A stretch of 6,233 bases of DNA from JBLHGN01 sp047616325 (GTDB lineage: Bacteria > Pseudomonadota > Gammaproteobacteria > Pseudomonadales > Cellvibrionaceae), in NCBI GenBank assembly GCA_047616325.1, contig JBLHGN010000220.1, positions 1-6,233 of the forward strand, in the 5' to 3' direction. Position numbers and translations under genes: made by a program. How positions within the stretch are numbered: position 1 is the first letter of the stretch; every line of letters starts with the position of its first letter. The notes below the pieces were generated by a model that saw nothing but the letters and a program-made list of their open reading frames with translations, was not told the DNA's origin and made no database searches. Positions 1 to 5,907 of the stretch are shown here, piece by piece.

Positions 1-842
1 GTTGCGGTAATAACGCAACGATTTTGAGCGCGAGCTCTGGCAATGATGTGCTTTTGAACGCCGATAAGCTCGGCATCGCCTATTTCAACACCCAAGTCGC
101 CCCGAGCCACCATTACGGCGTCAGAGGCAAGAATAATATCATCTAGCACCTTGTGATCAGAAACGGCTTCCGCTCGCTCTATTTTGGCGACCATATATAC
201 ATTTCCACCGGCGTCTTTAGCCAGCTGGCGGGCCAAGTTCATATCGTCGGCACTGCGTGGAAAAGAAACGGCTAGGTAGTCCACACCAATTTCAATAGCC
301 GTTTTAATATCGGCTTTGTCTTTATCGGTAAGCGCCGGCGCGGTCAATCCACCACCCTGGCGATTAATACCCTTGTTGTTGGATAGCTTTCCGGCAACAG
401 TCACAGTGGTATTTACACGCGTTCCCTCAACAGAGTTAACTTTCAGTATAATGCGGCCGTCATCTAGCAGCAACAGATCACCAGGCACCACATCGTTGGG
501 CAGTTCCTTATAATCGATTCCCACCTGCTCCTGATTGCCTGCATCGCGCTCAAGTGCGGCATCCAGTACAAAGTTGTCTCCAACAGCCAGATTGATTGGA
601 CCGTCTGCGAAGCGCGAAATACGAATTTTTGGGCCCTGCAAATCGCCTAAAATGGCGATAAATTTGCCGTGTTTTGCAGCGTACTCTCTTACCTGGGTAG
701 CTCTATTTTTATGATCTTCTGGGCTACCGTGAGAAAAGTTCATACGTACTACGTTAACACCTGCAACAATCAACTGCTCCAGAATTCCCGGCTCGTCAGT
801 GGCCGGCCCCAATGTGCTAACAATTTTGGTACGTCTAAACAT
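1..842 (-). CDS. pykA: Pyruvate kinase, PykA type (partial; 3' end beyond left edge)
   Basis: Catalyses the last step of glycolysis in the cytoplasm: phosphoenolpyruvate plus ADP gives pyruvate plus ATP. The first 280 codons are visible and open to the left edge; the family is usually about 480 residues, so the rest of the A domain and the allosteric C domain are missing. The reading begins MFRRTKIVSTLGPATD. Seen in order: RMNFSHG (residues 33-39, substrate and K+ site), GDLQGPKIR (66-74), the B domain with LSNNKGIN (153-160), the signature VAKIERAEAV with catalytic Lys220 and metal ligand Glu222, then MVARGDLGVE with Asp249. The wording resembles E. coli PykA more than PykF. The start is supported by GGAG at 849-852, six bases before the ATG. 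It lies downstream of oadB on the same strand but behind a terminator, so it probably has its own promoter. Effector control cannot be judged without the C domain. Confidence 0.97.
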   Translation of the reverse strand, partial: MFRRTKIVSTLGPATDEPGILEQLIVAGVNVVRMNFSHGSPEDHKNRATQVREYAAKHGKFIAILGDLQGPKIRISRFADGPINLAVGDNFVLDAALERDAGNQEQVGIDYKELPNDVVPGDLLLLDDGRIILKVNSVEGTRVNTTVTVAGKLSNNKGINRQGGGLTAPALTDKDKADIKTAIEIGVDYLAVSFPRSADDMNLARQLAKDAGGNVYMVAKIERAEAVSDHKVLDDIILASDAVMVARGDLGVEIGDAELIGVQKHIIARARAQNRCVITA

Positions 843-895
843 AGATTACTCCGTGGAATATTGCGGTAGATGGTTCAGGCTAAAAATCAGGGCGT

Positions 896-901
896 ATTCT
901 A
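896..901 (-). promoter_or_regulatory. Candidate -10 element of pykA
   Basis: The minus strand reads TAGAAT here, five of six matches to TATAAT, giving a leader of roughly 45-50 bases before the pykA ATG at 842. It lies after the oad terminator, where a separate pykA promoter would be expected. No good -35 sits 16-18 bp upstream. A TTGCCT lies 24 bp upstream, which is too far. The call rests on position and hexamer only. Confidence 0.4.
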
Positions 902-914
902 CACTATCGAGCGC

Positions 915-944
915 CGTGATTGGATAGGCAAAAGCGCGTGATTG
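915..944 (-). repeat. Two direct copies of CAATCACG upstream of pykA
   Basis: The minus strand carries CAATCACG at 944-937 and again at 922-915, exactly 22 bp apart, about two helical turns. The copies continue similarly (CGC and GCGC). They lie just upstream of and across the expected -35 region of pykA, which suits a regulator binding one face of the DNA. The match to a particular regulator is not known, and two 8-mers can arise by chance. Confidence 0.4.
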
Positions 945-975
945 AAAAAAGACCGACAAATAGTCGATCTTTTTT
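945..975 (-). terminator. Rho-independent terminator after oadB
   Basis: On the minus strand an A6 run is followed by GATCGAC, the loop TATTT, GTCGGTC and a T6 run. The seven-base arms pair fully if one G-U wobble is allowed, and the A and U runs can extend the stem. Read on the plus strand the same position is a C-A mismatch, so the structure favours minus-strand transcription. It begins about 76 bases after the oadB stop and fits the end of the oadG-oadA-oadB transcript. It would also separate that transcript from pykA. Confidence 0.8.
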
Positions 976-1051
976 GTTATATGTCGAGGCAAAAAAAATT
1001 GCGAAATAGCATAGGCAATGTAACGCCCTCGAGGCATAACTAACCAAGAAA

Positions 1052-2362
1052 TTACGCCATCTTAGAAACGATAGAGATCATAACCCCTGCCGCAATAGCA
1101 GAACCGATCACTCCCGCTACGTTGGGGCCCATGGCATGCATTAATAGAAAGTTTTGCGGGTTATATTCCAAGCCTAACTTGTTTGATACACGAGCGGCCA
1201 TTGGCACAGCTGAAACGCCTGCCGAACCTATAAGCGGGTTGATCTTATTGTGACTGAAGGTATTCATTAGCTTAGCCATTAACACGCCCATAGCCGTACC
1301 GATTGCAAAGGCGACAATACCCAACACCAATATACCCAGAGTTTTAGGGTCTAGAAACTTGTCTGAGGCCAACTTTGACCCCACCGAAAGCCCCAAAAAG
1401 ATCGTTGTGATATTGATAAGTGCATTTTGCGTAGTATCGGACAAACGATTTACAACACCACACTCGCGCATCAAGTTACCAAAACAGAACATTCCGAGCA
1501 GCGGCGCCGCCGAAGGCAGTATCAACGCCACCAAGACTAACAGCACTACAGGGAAAACAATTTTTTCCCGCTTGCTGACAATTCTAAGCTGCGACATTTC
1601 TATTTTTCGTTCGGCGTCAGTGGTCAAAAACCTCACTATTGGCGGCTGAATAAGGGGCACCAGGGCCATGTAAGAGTATGCAGCAACAGCAATGGCGCCC
1701 AGCAAATCTGGCGCTAACTTACTCGCCACATAGATAGCCGTTGGTCCATCGGCGCCACCGATAATCCCAATTGCCGCAGCGTCTGCGATACTGAAATCCA
1801 TAAGTCCAAAAGTAGACAGGGCTACCGCACCCAGCACTGTGGCAAAAATACCAAACTGTGCTGCAGCGCCCAAAAACAAAGTGCGCGGATTGCCCAGTAA
1901 AGGCCCAAAATCGGTCATCGCACCAACGCCCATGAAAATCACCAGAGGAGCTACACCGCTGGCAATAGATACCGTGTAAAAATTGTAAAGCATACCGTTA
2001 TGAAAATCAGCACCCACTACAAACATCGAGGCTTCATGATGGATCGCGGGGGACGATGCCTGATAAGCAGAGAGAAGATCTTTTGCAGATTCCCAGCTCT
2101 CCAAGCCAAATATTGTGGCAAGGTGAGCCAAAACCTCTATGTTTCCACTGTGAATTGCATTTTCAACAGCCGAGTAGGCCAAACCCGCTCCCGGAATATT
2201 GGCGAGTATGCCGCCAAACCCAATAGGTACCAGCAGCAGGGGCTCAAAGCCCTTACGAATTGCCAAAAACAGCAAGAGTAGACAGATGACGATCATCGCC
2301 ACTTGCCCCCACTGCATTTGAAAGAGACCCGATTCTAGCCAAAGGCCCGTGAAATTGTTCAT
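1052..2362 (-). CDS. oadB: Oxaloacetate decarboxylase, Na+ pump, beta subunit
   Basis: Integral membrane subunit that decarboxylates the carboxybiotin carried by OadA and couples this to Na+ export across the inner membrane. It has 436 residues, close to the usual length, and many hydrophobic segments. By recall it follows Klebsiella OadB closely with a two-residue offset. GGADGPTAIY holds Asp205 (Klebsiella Asp203), AAYSYMALVPLIQPP holds Tyr231 (Tyr229), and NKINPLIGSAGVSAVPMAAR holds Asn375, Gly379, Ser384 and Arg391, equivalent to the functional Asn373, Gly377, Ser382 and Arg389. All the residues known for Na+ and proton handling are therefore present. The segment at about 70-128 is the most divergent and corresponds to a variable region. 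GGGGA at 2367-2371 precedes the ATG, and oadA ends only 18 bases upstream, so the two are co-transcribed. Beta subunits of methylmalonyl-CoA and glutaconyl-CoA decarboxylases are related, but the adjacent OadA settles the substrate. Confidence 0.98.
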   Translation of the reverse strand: MNNFTGLWLESGLFQMQWGQVAMIVICLLLLFLAIRKGFEPLLLVPIGFGGILANIPGAGLAYSAVENAIHSGNIEVLAHLATIFGLESWESAKDLLSAYQASSPAIHHEASMFVVGADFHNGMLYNFYTVSIASGVAPLVIFMGVGAMTDFGPLLGNPRTLFLGAAAQFGIFATVLGAVALSTFGLMDFSIADAAAIGIIGGADGPTAIYVASKLAPDLLGAIAVAAYSYMALVPLIQPPIVRFLTTDAERKIEMSQLRIVSKREKIVFPVVLLVLVALILPSAAPLLGMFCFGNLMRECGVVNRLSDTTQNALINITTIFLGLSVGSKLASDKFLDPKTLGILVLGIVAFAIGTAMGVLMAKLMNTFSHNKINPLIGSAGVSAVPMAARVSNKLGLEYNPQNFLLMHAMGPNVAGVIGSAIAAGVMISIVSKMA

Positions 2363-2380
2363 GCTTTCCCCATCGATCGA

Positions 2381-4162
2381 TTAAGCAACTGTTAGCAGAA
2401 CATCACCGACGGCGACTGTGTCGCCTTCTTTGACACTGACAGAACCCACGGTACCGGCGCTGGGCGCACTCACCTGCGTCTCCATCTTCATCGCCTCCAA
2501 CACTAGCAAGGTGTCGCCTTGAGCCACCTGCTGCCCTGGGCTTACCATTACCCTAAATATGATTCCCGCCAAAGGCGCTTTTACCGGCTTACCATCATGA
2601 ATTTGAGGCGTCGAGGCAGAAGAAGCAGCCCCCGACAAAGGCACAATGCCCGTTAACTCACCACCGTTACTAACCGTTACTGAATACGTTTTACCCTCCA
2701 CTGCAACGGTGTAAACCTCGTCACCGTTATCGGCGTGCACAATAGCCGACTCCTTACCAGTGGGTGCGGGTTCAAAAGCCTCCGGCTTGCCTCTATTGGC
2801 TAAAAACTTCAAGCCAACTTGTGGAAACAAGGCATAAGTGAGCACGTCGTCAATAGCGTTTTCGCCCTTCGACAACTCTATTCCACGCGAGGCGGCCTCC
2901 TCTTCGAGGGTCTTCGCCAAGACGACAAGTTCCGGTTCGAGCATGTCAGCGGGGCGACAAGTGATAGGTTTTTGGCCTTTTTCCAGTACCTTTGCCTGCA
3001 GCCCTAAATTCATTGGGGCAGGCGTAGCGCCGTATTCGCCGCGCAATATACCTTGGGTTTCGTTTGAAATGCTGGCATACCGCTCGCCGCGCAACACATT
3101 GATCACGGCCTGAGTACCAACAATTTGCGAGGTGGGTGTTACCAAGGGGATAAAACCCAAATCTTCACGCACACGAGGAATTTCTTCGAGAACTTCGGCA
3201 AACCGATCTTCTGCCCCCTGCTCCCTTAGCTGGCTCTCCATATTAGTGAGCATACCACCGGGCACCTGCGCAGTAAGAATACGCGCATCGACACCCTTAA
3301 GAGAACCTTCAAACTTGGCGTATTTTTTTCTTACTTCTTGGAAATACAGCGCAATGTCCAGCAGTGCATTTAAGTCTAAACCTGTATCCCTAGCTTCACC
3401 CTCCAGTGATGCCACCACTGTTTCAGTGGGACTGTGGCCATAGGTGGTAGACATCGTAGAAATAGCGGTATCGACGTTATCAATGCCCGCCTCCACACAC
3501 TTAATAATGGTGGCGTGCGCCAGACCCGTGGTGGCATGGCAGTGCATATGAATAGGAATATCACACGCGGCTTTTAATTTTTTGACCAGCTCATAACCTA
3601 CGTAAGGCTTTAGCAAACCCGCCATGTCTTTAATAACAATAGAGTCGGCGCCCATGTCTTCTATAGTTTTCCCCAGCTCAACCCAACCATCAATGTTGTG
3701 CACCGGACTTAAGGTATAAGAAATAGTACCTTGGGCGTGTTTACCCATTTTTTTAACCGCTTTCAGCGCCGTCTCAATATTACGCATATCATTCATTGCG
3801 TCAAAAACACGGAACACATCTACGCCGTTAACAGCAGCACGTTCAACAAATTTGGTTACCACATCATCGGCATAGTGACGATAACCAAGAATATTCTGGC
3901 CCCGAAACAACATTTGATGCGGCGTTTTGGGCATGGCCTTTTTTAGTTCACGTATTCGATCCCAGGGGTCTTCACCCAAAAACCGTATACAGGCATCGAA
4001 GGTCGCTCCACCCCAGGTCTCAACGGACCAGTAGCCAATGTTGTCAATTTTCTCGGCGATAGGAAGCATGTCGTCTAAACGCATACGCGTAGCAAATAAC
4101 GACTGGTGCGCGTCGCGCAACACAACTTCCGTAATACCCAACGGCTTTTTGGTTTCACTCAT
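2381..4162 (-). CDS. oadA: Oxaloacetate decarboxylase, alpha subunit (biotin carboxyltransferase)
   Basis: Peripheral cytoplasmic subunit that transfers the carboxyl group of oxaloacetate to its own biotin, releasing pyruvate. It has 593 residues, normal for the family. The N-terminal carboxyltransferase barrel (about 8-270) shows RDAHQS with metal ligand Asp17, the conserved Lys178 in IVIKDMAG, and HMHCHAT with metal ligands His207 and His209. A conserved carboxylase/OadA domain follows (about 290-465), then a small association region (about 472-506), a short Ala/Ser-rich hinge (about 511-520) and a biotinyl domain (about 526-593) with EAMKMET, in which Lys559 is the biotin site. An AGG at 4171-4173 lies eight bases before the ATG, a modest ribosome site. 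oadG ends 75 bases upstream and oadB begins 18 bases downstream. A PycB-type pyruvate carboxylase subunit looks similar, but PycB pairs with PycA, not with OadB and OadG. Confidence 0.98.
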   Translation of the reverse strand: MSETKKPLGITEVVLRDAHQSLFATRMRLDDMLPIAEKIDNIGYWSVETWGGATFDACIRFLGEDPWDRIRELKKAMPKTPHQMLFRGQNILGYRHYADDVVTKFVERAAVNGVDVFRVFDAMNDMRNIETALKAVKKMGKHAQGTISYTLSPVHNIDGWVELGKTIEDMGADSIVIKDMAGLLKPYVGYELVKKLKAACDIPIHMHCHATTGLAHATIIKCVEAGIDNVDTAISTMSTTYGHSPTETVVASLEGEARDTGLDLNALLDIALYFQEVRKKYAKFEGSLKGVDARILTAQVPGGMLTNMESQLREQGAEDRFAEVLEEIPRVREDLGFIPLVTPTSQIVGTQAVINVLRGERYASISNETQGILRGEYGATPAPMNLGLQAKVLEKGQKPITCRPADMLEPELVVLAKTLEEEAASRGIELSKGENAIDDVLTYALFPQVGLKFLANRGKPEAFEPAPTGKESAIVHADNGDEVYTVAVEGKTYSVTVSNGGELTGIVPLSGAASSASTPQIHDGKPVKAPLAGIIFRVMVSPGQQVAQGDTLLVLEAMKMETQVSAPSAGTVGSVSVKEGDTVAVGDVLLTVA

Positions 4163-4212
4163 GGATTTTGCCTACATATTTTAGATTTTATTCAAAACGC
4201 AGTGCGCACATT

Positions 4213-4243
4213 TAAACCGGCTAAGGCTCTAAACCGACTAAGG
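4213..4243. repeat. Short tandem direct repeat at the end of oadG
   Basis: TAAACCGGCTAAGG (4213-4226) and TAAACCGACTAAGG (4230-4243) match at 13 of 14 bases with a 17-base period. The right-hand copy contains the oadG stop codon and the left-hand copy lies in the oadG-oadA gap. It looks like a local slippage duplication, since the period is not a multiple of three and the left copy is outside the coding frame. No function is evident. Confidence 0.7.
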
Positions 4244-4483
4244 ATCAACTCTTGCCCTATGTTGATAAATTGCTTCTTGGATAACAGTAAGTACAATCGG
4301 GTCAATCGGGCCAGGGCTTGTTTTAAGTTTAACTTCAACCAAAATTTCTTCTTCGGGAAAGAAGCGGGAAATTATTCGAGACATGAAAGTCACACATACG
4401 ACTAGCAGCGTCAAAAATATGAACACCGTTCCCATGCCAAACAGCATGAGATTCAAGCCTTCTTGCATTAATGAAGTGTGCAT
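4238..4483 (-). CDS. oadG: Oxaloacetate decarboxylase, gamma subunit
   Basis: Small membrane subunit that holds the alpha and beta subunits together. In studied homologues it binds a zinc ion near its C terminus. It has 81 residues, typical of this short and poorly conserved family. One membrane segment is clear at about residues 10-33 (within NLMLFGMGTVFIFLTLLVVC), followed by SRIISRFFPEE, where the protein leaves the membrane, an extended linker, and the C-terminal helix with AIYQHRA. His75 of that motif is the visible candidate metal ligand. The family assignment comes from this architecture and from lying directly ahead of oadA and oadB. GGGGG at 4488-4492 supports the start at Met1; Met6 is possible but has no clear ribosome site. 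It is the first gene of the operon, so its upstream region should carry the operon promoter. Confidence 0.93.
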   Translation of the reverse strand: MHTSLMQEGLNLMLFGMGTVFIFLTLLVVCVTFMSRIISRFFPEEEILVEVKLKTSPGPIDPIVLTVIQEAIYQHRARVDP

Positions 4484-4532
4484 ATCGCCCCCAAGTGATG
4501 CCCTAATATCGGTAAATTAGCCTGCCGCATTG

Positions 4533-4547
4533 TTCGATTCTATCGAA
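4533..4547. promoter_or_regulatory. Operator-like inverted repeat with candidate oadG -10
   Basis: TTCGAT-TCT-ATCGAA is a perfect inverted repeat with six-base arms and a three-base centre. On the minus strand it contains TAGAAT (4542-4537), a possible -10 for oadG that would give a leader of about 47 bases. No matching -35 is visible 16-19 bp upstream. A regulator bound here would block such a promoter. The site matches no regulator family I can name. Confidence 0.4.
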
Positions 4548-4692
4548 TTTATCTTCAAATAGGGCTTCAATACACCCGCTCTCAGCAATGAATTTCGTCT
4601 GGATCTTTAAATTCGCCCACTAAGATAATGAATAAGAGGCCCTTTGAGCAAGTGCAACATGGAAATTGTGTCGTTTTTACTCCAAACCCAGG

Positions 4693-4706
4693 TCGATTTA
4701 GATCAA
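4693..4706. promoter_or_regulatory. FNR/Anr-like binding site
   Basis: TCGAT-TTAG-ATCAA matches nine of ten defined positions of the FNR/Anr consensus TTGAT-N4-ATCAA. Its centre lies about 62 bp upstream of the predicted dusC transcription start, close to the class I activator position (-61.5), and about 216 bp upstream of the oadG ATG. It could serve either gene. The oad operon is the more plausible target on metabolic grounds, the dusC promoter on geometry. No regulator gene is in the window. Confidence 0.45.
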
Positions 4707-4746
4707 ATAAGAACCAACTTCGAAATATAGGGGTTTAAAATACCCA

Positions 4747-4755
4747 TGATACACT
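4747..4755 (+). promoter_or_regulatory. Extended -10 promoter of dusC
   Basis: TGATACACT has the extended -10 form TG-N-hexamer, with TACACT matching four of six bases of TATAAT. Transcription would begin near 4762 and leave a leader of about 21 bases before the dusC ATG. The hexamer 17 bp upstream (ATAGGG) is not a -35, as is common in extended -10 promoters. Confidence 0.55.
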
Positions 4756-4782
4756 CCGCGCCCCACTACCAGAATCAGAAAG

Positions 4783-5781
4783 ATGAATATCTATTTAGCC
4801 CCGATGGAAGGCGTTGTGGATCATCACATGCGCCGAATACTTAGCCGCATTGGCGGAATTGACGTATGTGTCACCGAATTCGTTCGAGTCACCGATCACC
4901 TGCTGCCCCGTAAAGTGTTCTTGCGCTATAGCCCAGAGCTGGCCTGTAACAGTAATAAACTTGTCTCCAACACCGGGGCCTCCTGTCCTACTCGCGTGCA
5001 GCTTCTCGGCAGCAACCCAGATGCTATCGCTGAAAATGCCCGAAAAGTGGCTGACTATGGCGCGCCAGGAGTAGACCTCAACTTTGGCTGTCCCGCAAAA
5101 ACGGTGAATCGCCACAGAGGCGGCGCATGCCTGCTCAACGAACCAAAAACCCTGGCAGAAATCGTCTACAAAACCCGCCAAGCAGTGCCTGACCACATTC
5201 CGGTGACGGCCAAAATTCGTCTTGGCTACGAACAGCGTAACACTTATAAAGAAAATGCTTTGGCAATTTTTGAGGCCGGCGCTAACGAATTGGTTGTGCA
5301 TGCCCGCTCAAAAGCCGACGGATACAAACCACCCGCTTACTGGGACTGCATTGGCGAAATACGCGACCTGATCAGCATTCCAGTGATCGCCAATGGCGAC
5401 ATTTGGAATCTTGAGGACTACCAACGCTGCCGCGCTCAATCCAAATGCCGCGATATCATGCTCGGACGCAGTCTGCTCTCCACACCCGATTTAGCCCTTG
5501 CCATCAAGACATTTAACCAAGGACAGCCCTACCAATGGATGACATGGGGCAGTATTGCCGAGTTATTATTGCAATTTTTTACAGATACTAGCGCTGAATA
5601 CCCGACCAAGCATATGGGCAACAGAGTAAAACAATGGCTCTTTTACCTGCAAAGACAGTACAAAGGGGCTGCACAGCTCTTCGAAGAGATTAAACGGGAA
5701 CGCGATTTCAATGTGCTACACTGCACCATTCTTCAACACATTGAGCAAGCCCATCGAGAAGCACAAAGTGAGCAACATTAA
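4783..5781 (+). CDS. dusC: tRNA-dihydrouridine(16) synthase DusC
   Basis: Flavin enzyme that reduces U16 in the tRNA D-loop to dihydrouridine using NADPH, in the cytoplasm. It has 332 residues, slightly longer than E. coli DusC. The FMN-binding TIM barrel opens with LAPMEGVVD (5-13) and continues with TEFVRV (31-36), RVQLLG (71-76) and LNFGCPAKTVN (99-109), in which Cys103 is the catalytic proton donor. TAKIRLG (142-148) holds Lys144, VVHAR (171-175) holds His173, and ANGDI (203-207) and LGRSLL (227-232) contact the FMN phosphate. The C-terminal helical domain has RVKQWLFYL (281-289), which matches the DusC tRNA-binding segment (E. coli RIKQWLSYL). The spelling around the catalytic Cys is closer to DusC than to DusA or DusB. 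The start aligns with the E. coli protein, although the ribosome site (AGAAAG, touching the ATG) is weak. It is divergent from the oad operon and convergent with selO. Confidence 0.96.
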   Translation: MNIYLAPMEGVVDHHMRRILSRIGGIDVCVTEFVRVTDHLLPRKVFLRYSPELACNSNKLVSNTGASCPTRVQLLGSNPDAIAENARKVADYGAPGVDLNFGCPAKTVNRHRGGACLLNEPKTLAEIVYKTRQAVPDHIPVTAKIRLGYEQRNTYKENALAIFEAGANELVVHARSKADGYKPPAYWDCIGEIRDLISIPVIANGDIWNLEDYQRCRAQSKCRDIMLGRSLLSTPDLALAIKTFNQGQPYQWMTWGSIAELLLQFFTDTSAEYPTKHMGNRVKQWLFYLQRQYKGAAQLFEEIKRERDFNVLHCTILQHIEQAHREAQSEQH

Positions 5782-5889
5782 GCGAGTCGCATTAGCGCTT
5801 ACCGGCATTGGGGTACGCACGCCTAAACCGTAAATATTTACCAGTACTGTGTTTTTGCACTAAACAGATTTCGGTTTAATTATCGTGCG
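5782..5889. other. Convergent gap between dusC and selO
   Basis: This 108-base gap has no ORF of note. It contains two adjacent perfect palindromes, GTAAATATTTAC (5830-5841) and CAGTACTG (5842-5849), and a long-range inverted pair TAAACCG (5824-5830) and CGGTTTA (5872-5878). None is followed by a U-run, so no standard Rho-independent terminator is evident for dusC. Confidence 0.5.
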
Positions 5890-5907
5890 TTAAGAACTGC
5901 ACGACAA
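5880..5907 (-). other. Hairpin across the selO stop codon
   Basis: On the minus strand TTGTCGTGC pairs with GCACGATAA over nine positions including one G-U, and GTT pairs with AAC inside, leaving one bulged A and the loop CTT. The selO stop codon is part of the inner stem. No U-run follows on either strand, so it is not a typical intrinsic terminator. It might protect the 3' end of the mRNA or assist termination. Confidence 0.45.

Larger units (their letters stand above)
4484..4782. promoter_or_regulatory. Divergent control region between oadG and dusC
   Basis: This 299-base stretch without a gene separates the two divergent starts. It must hold the promoters for the oad operon (leftward) and dusC (rightward). 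Recognisable elements are an inverted repeat at 4533-4547, an FNR/Anr-like box at 4693-4706 and an extended -10 at 4747-4755. No small ORF with a convincing ribosome site, RNA gene or riboswitch fold was recognised in the remainder. It is longer than two simple promoters need, which is consistent with regulated expression. Confidence 0.6.

Noticed and set aside
846..1037. A 63-codon minus-strand ORF between oadB and pykA, ending just before the pykA start.
   Set aside because: It has no ribosome site, spans the oad terminator and the pykA promoter, and its product resembles nothing I recognise. A leader peptide is possible but unsupported.
2381..4162. Biotin-carrying subunit of a two-part pyruvate carboxylase (PycB).
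   Set aside because: No PycA-like biotin carboxylase is nearby, and the gene lies between oadG and oadB with operon spacing.
4629..4657. A second minus-strand promoter for oadG (TTGCAC, 17 bp, TATTCA).
   Set aside because: Each hexamer matches its consensus at only three of six positions, and the leader would be about 140 bases.
4795..5301. A 168-codon minus-strand ORF opposite dusC.
   Set aside because: It lies wholly inside a well-supported dusC, and its product has no recognisable domain and an unlikely composition. It is a by-product of the dusC codons.
5899..5901. Selenocysteine in SelO.
   Set aside because: The codon at the redox position reads TGC, and there is no in-frame TGA before the stop.
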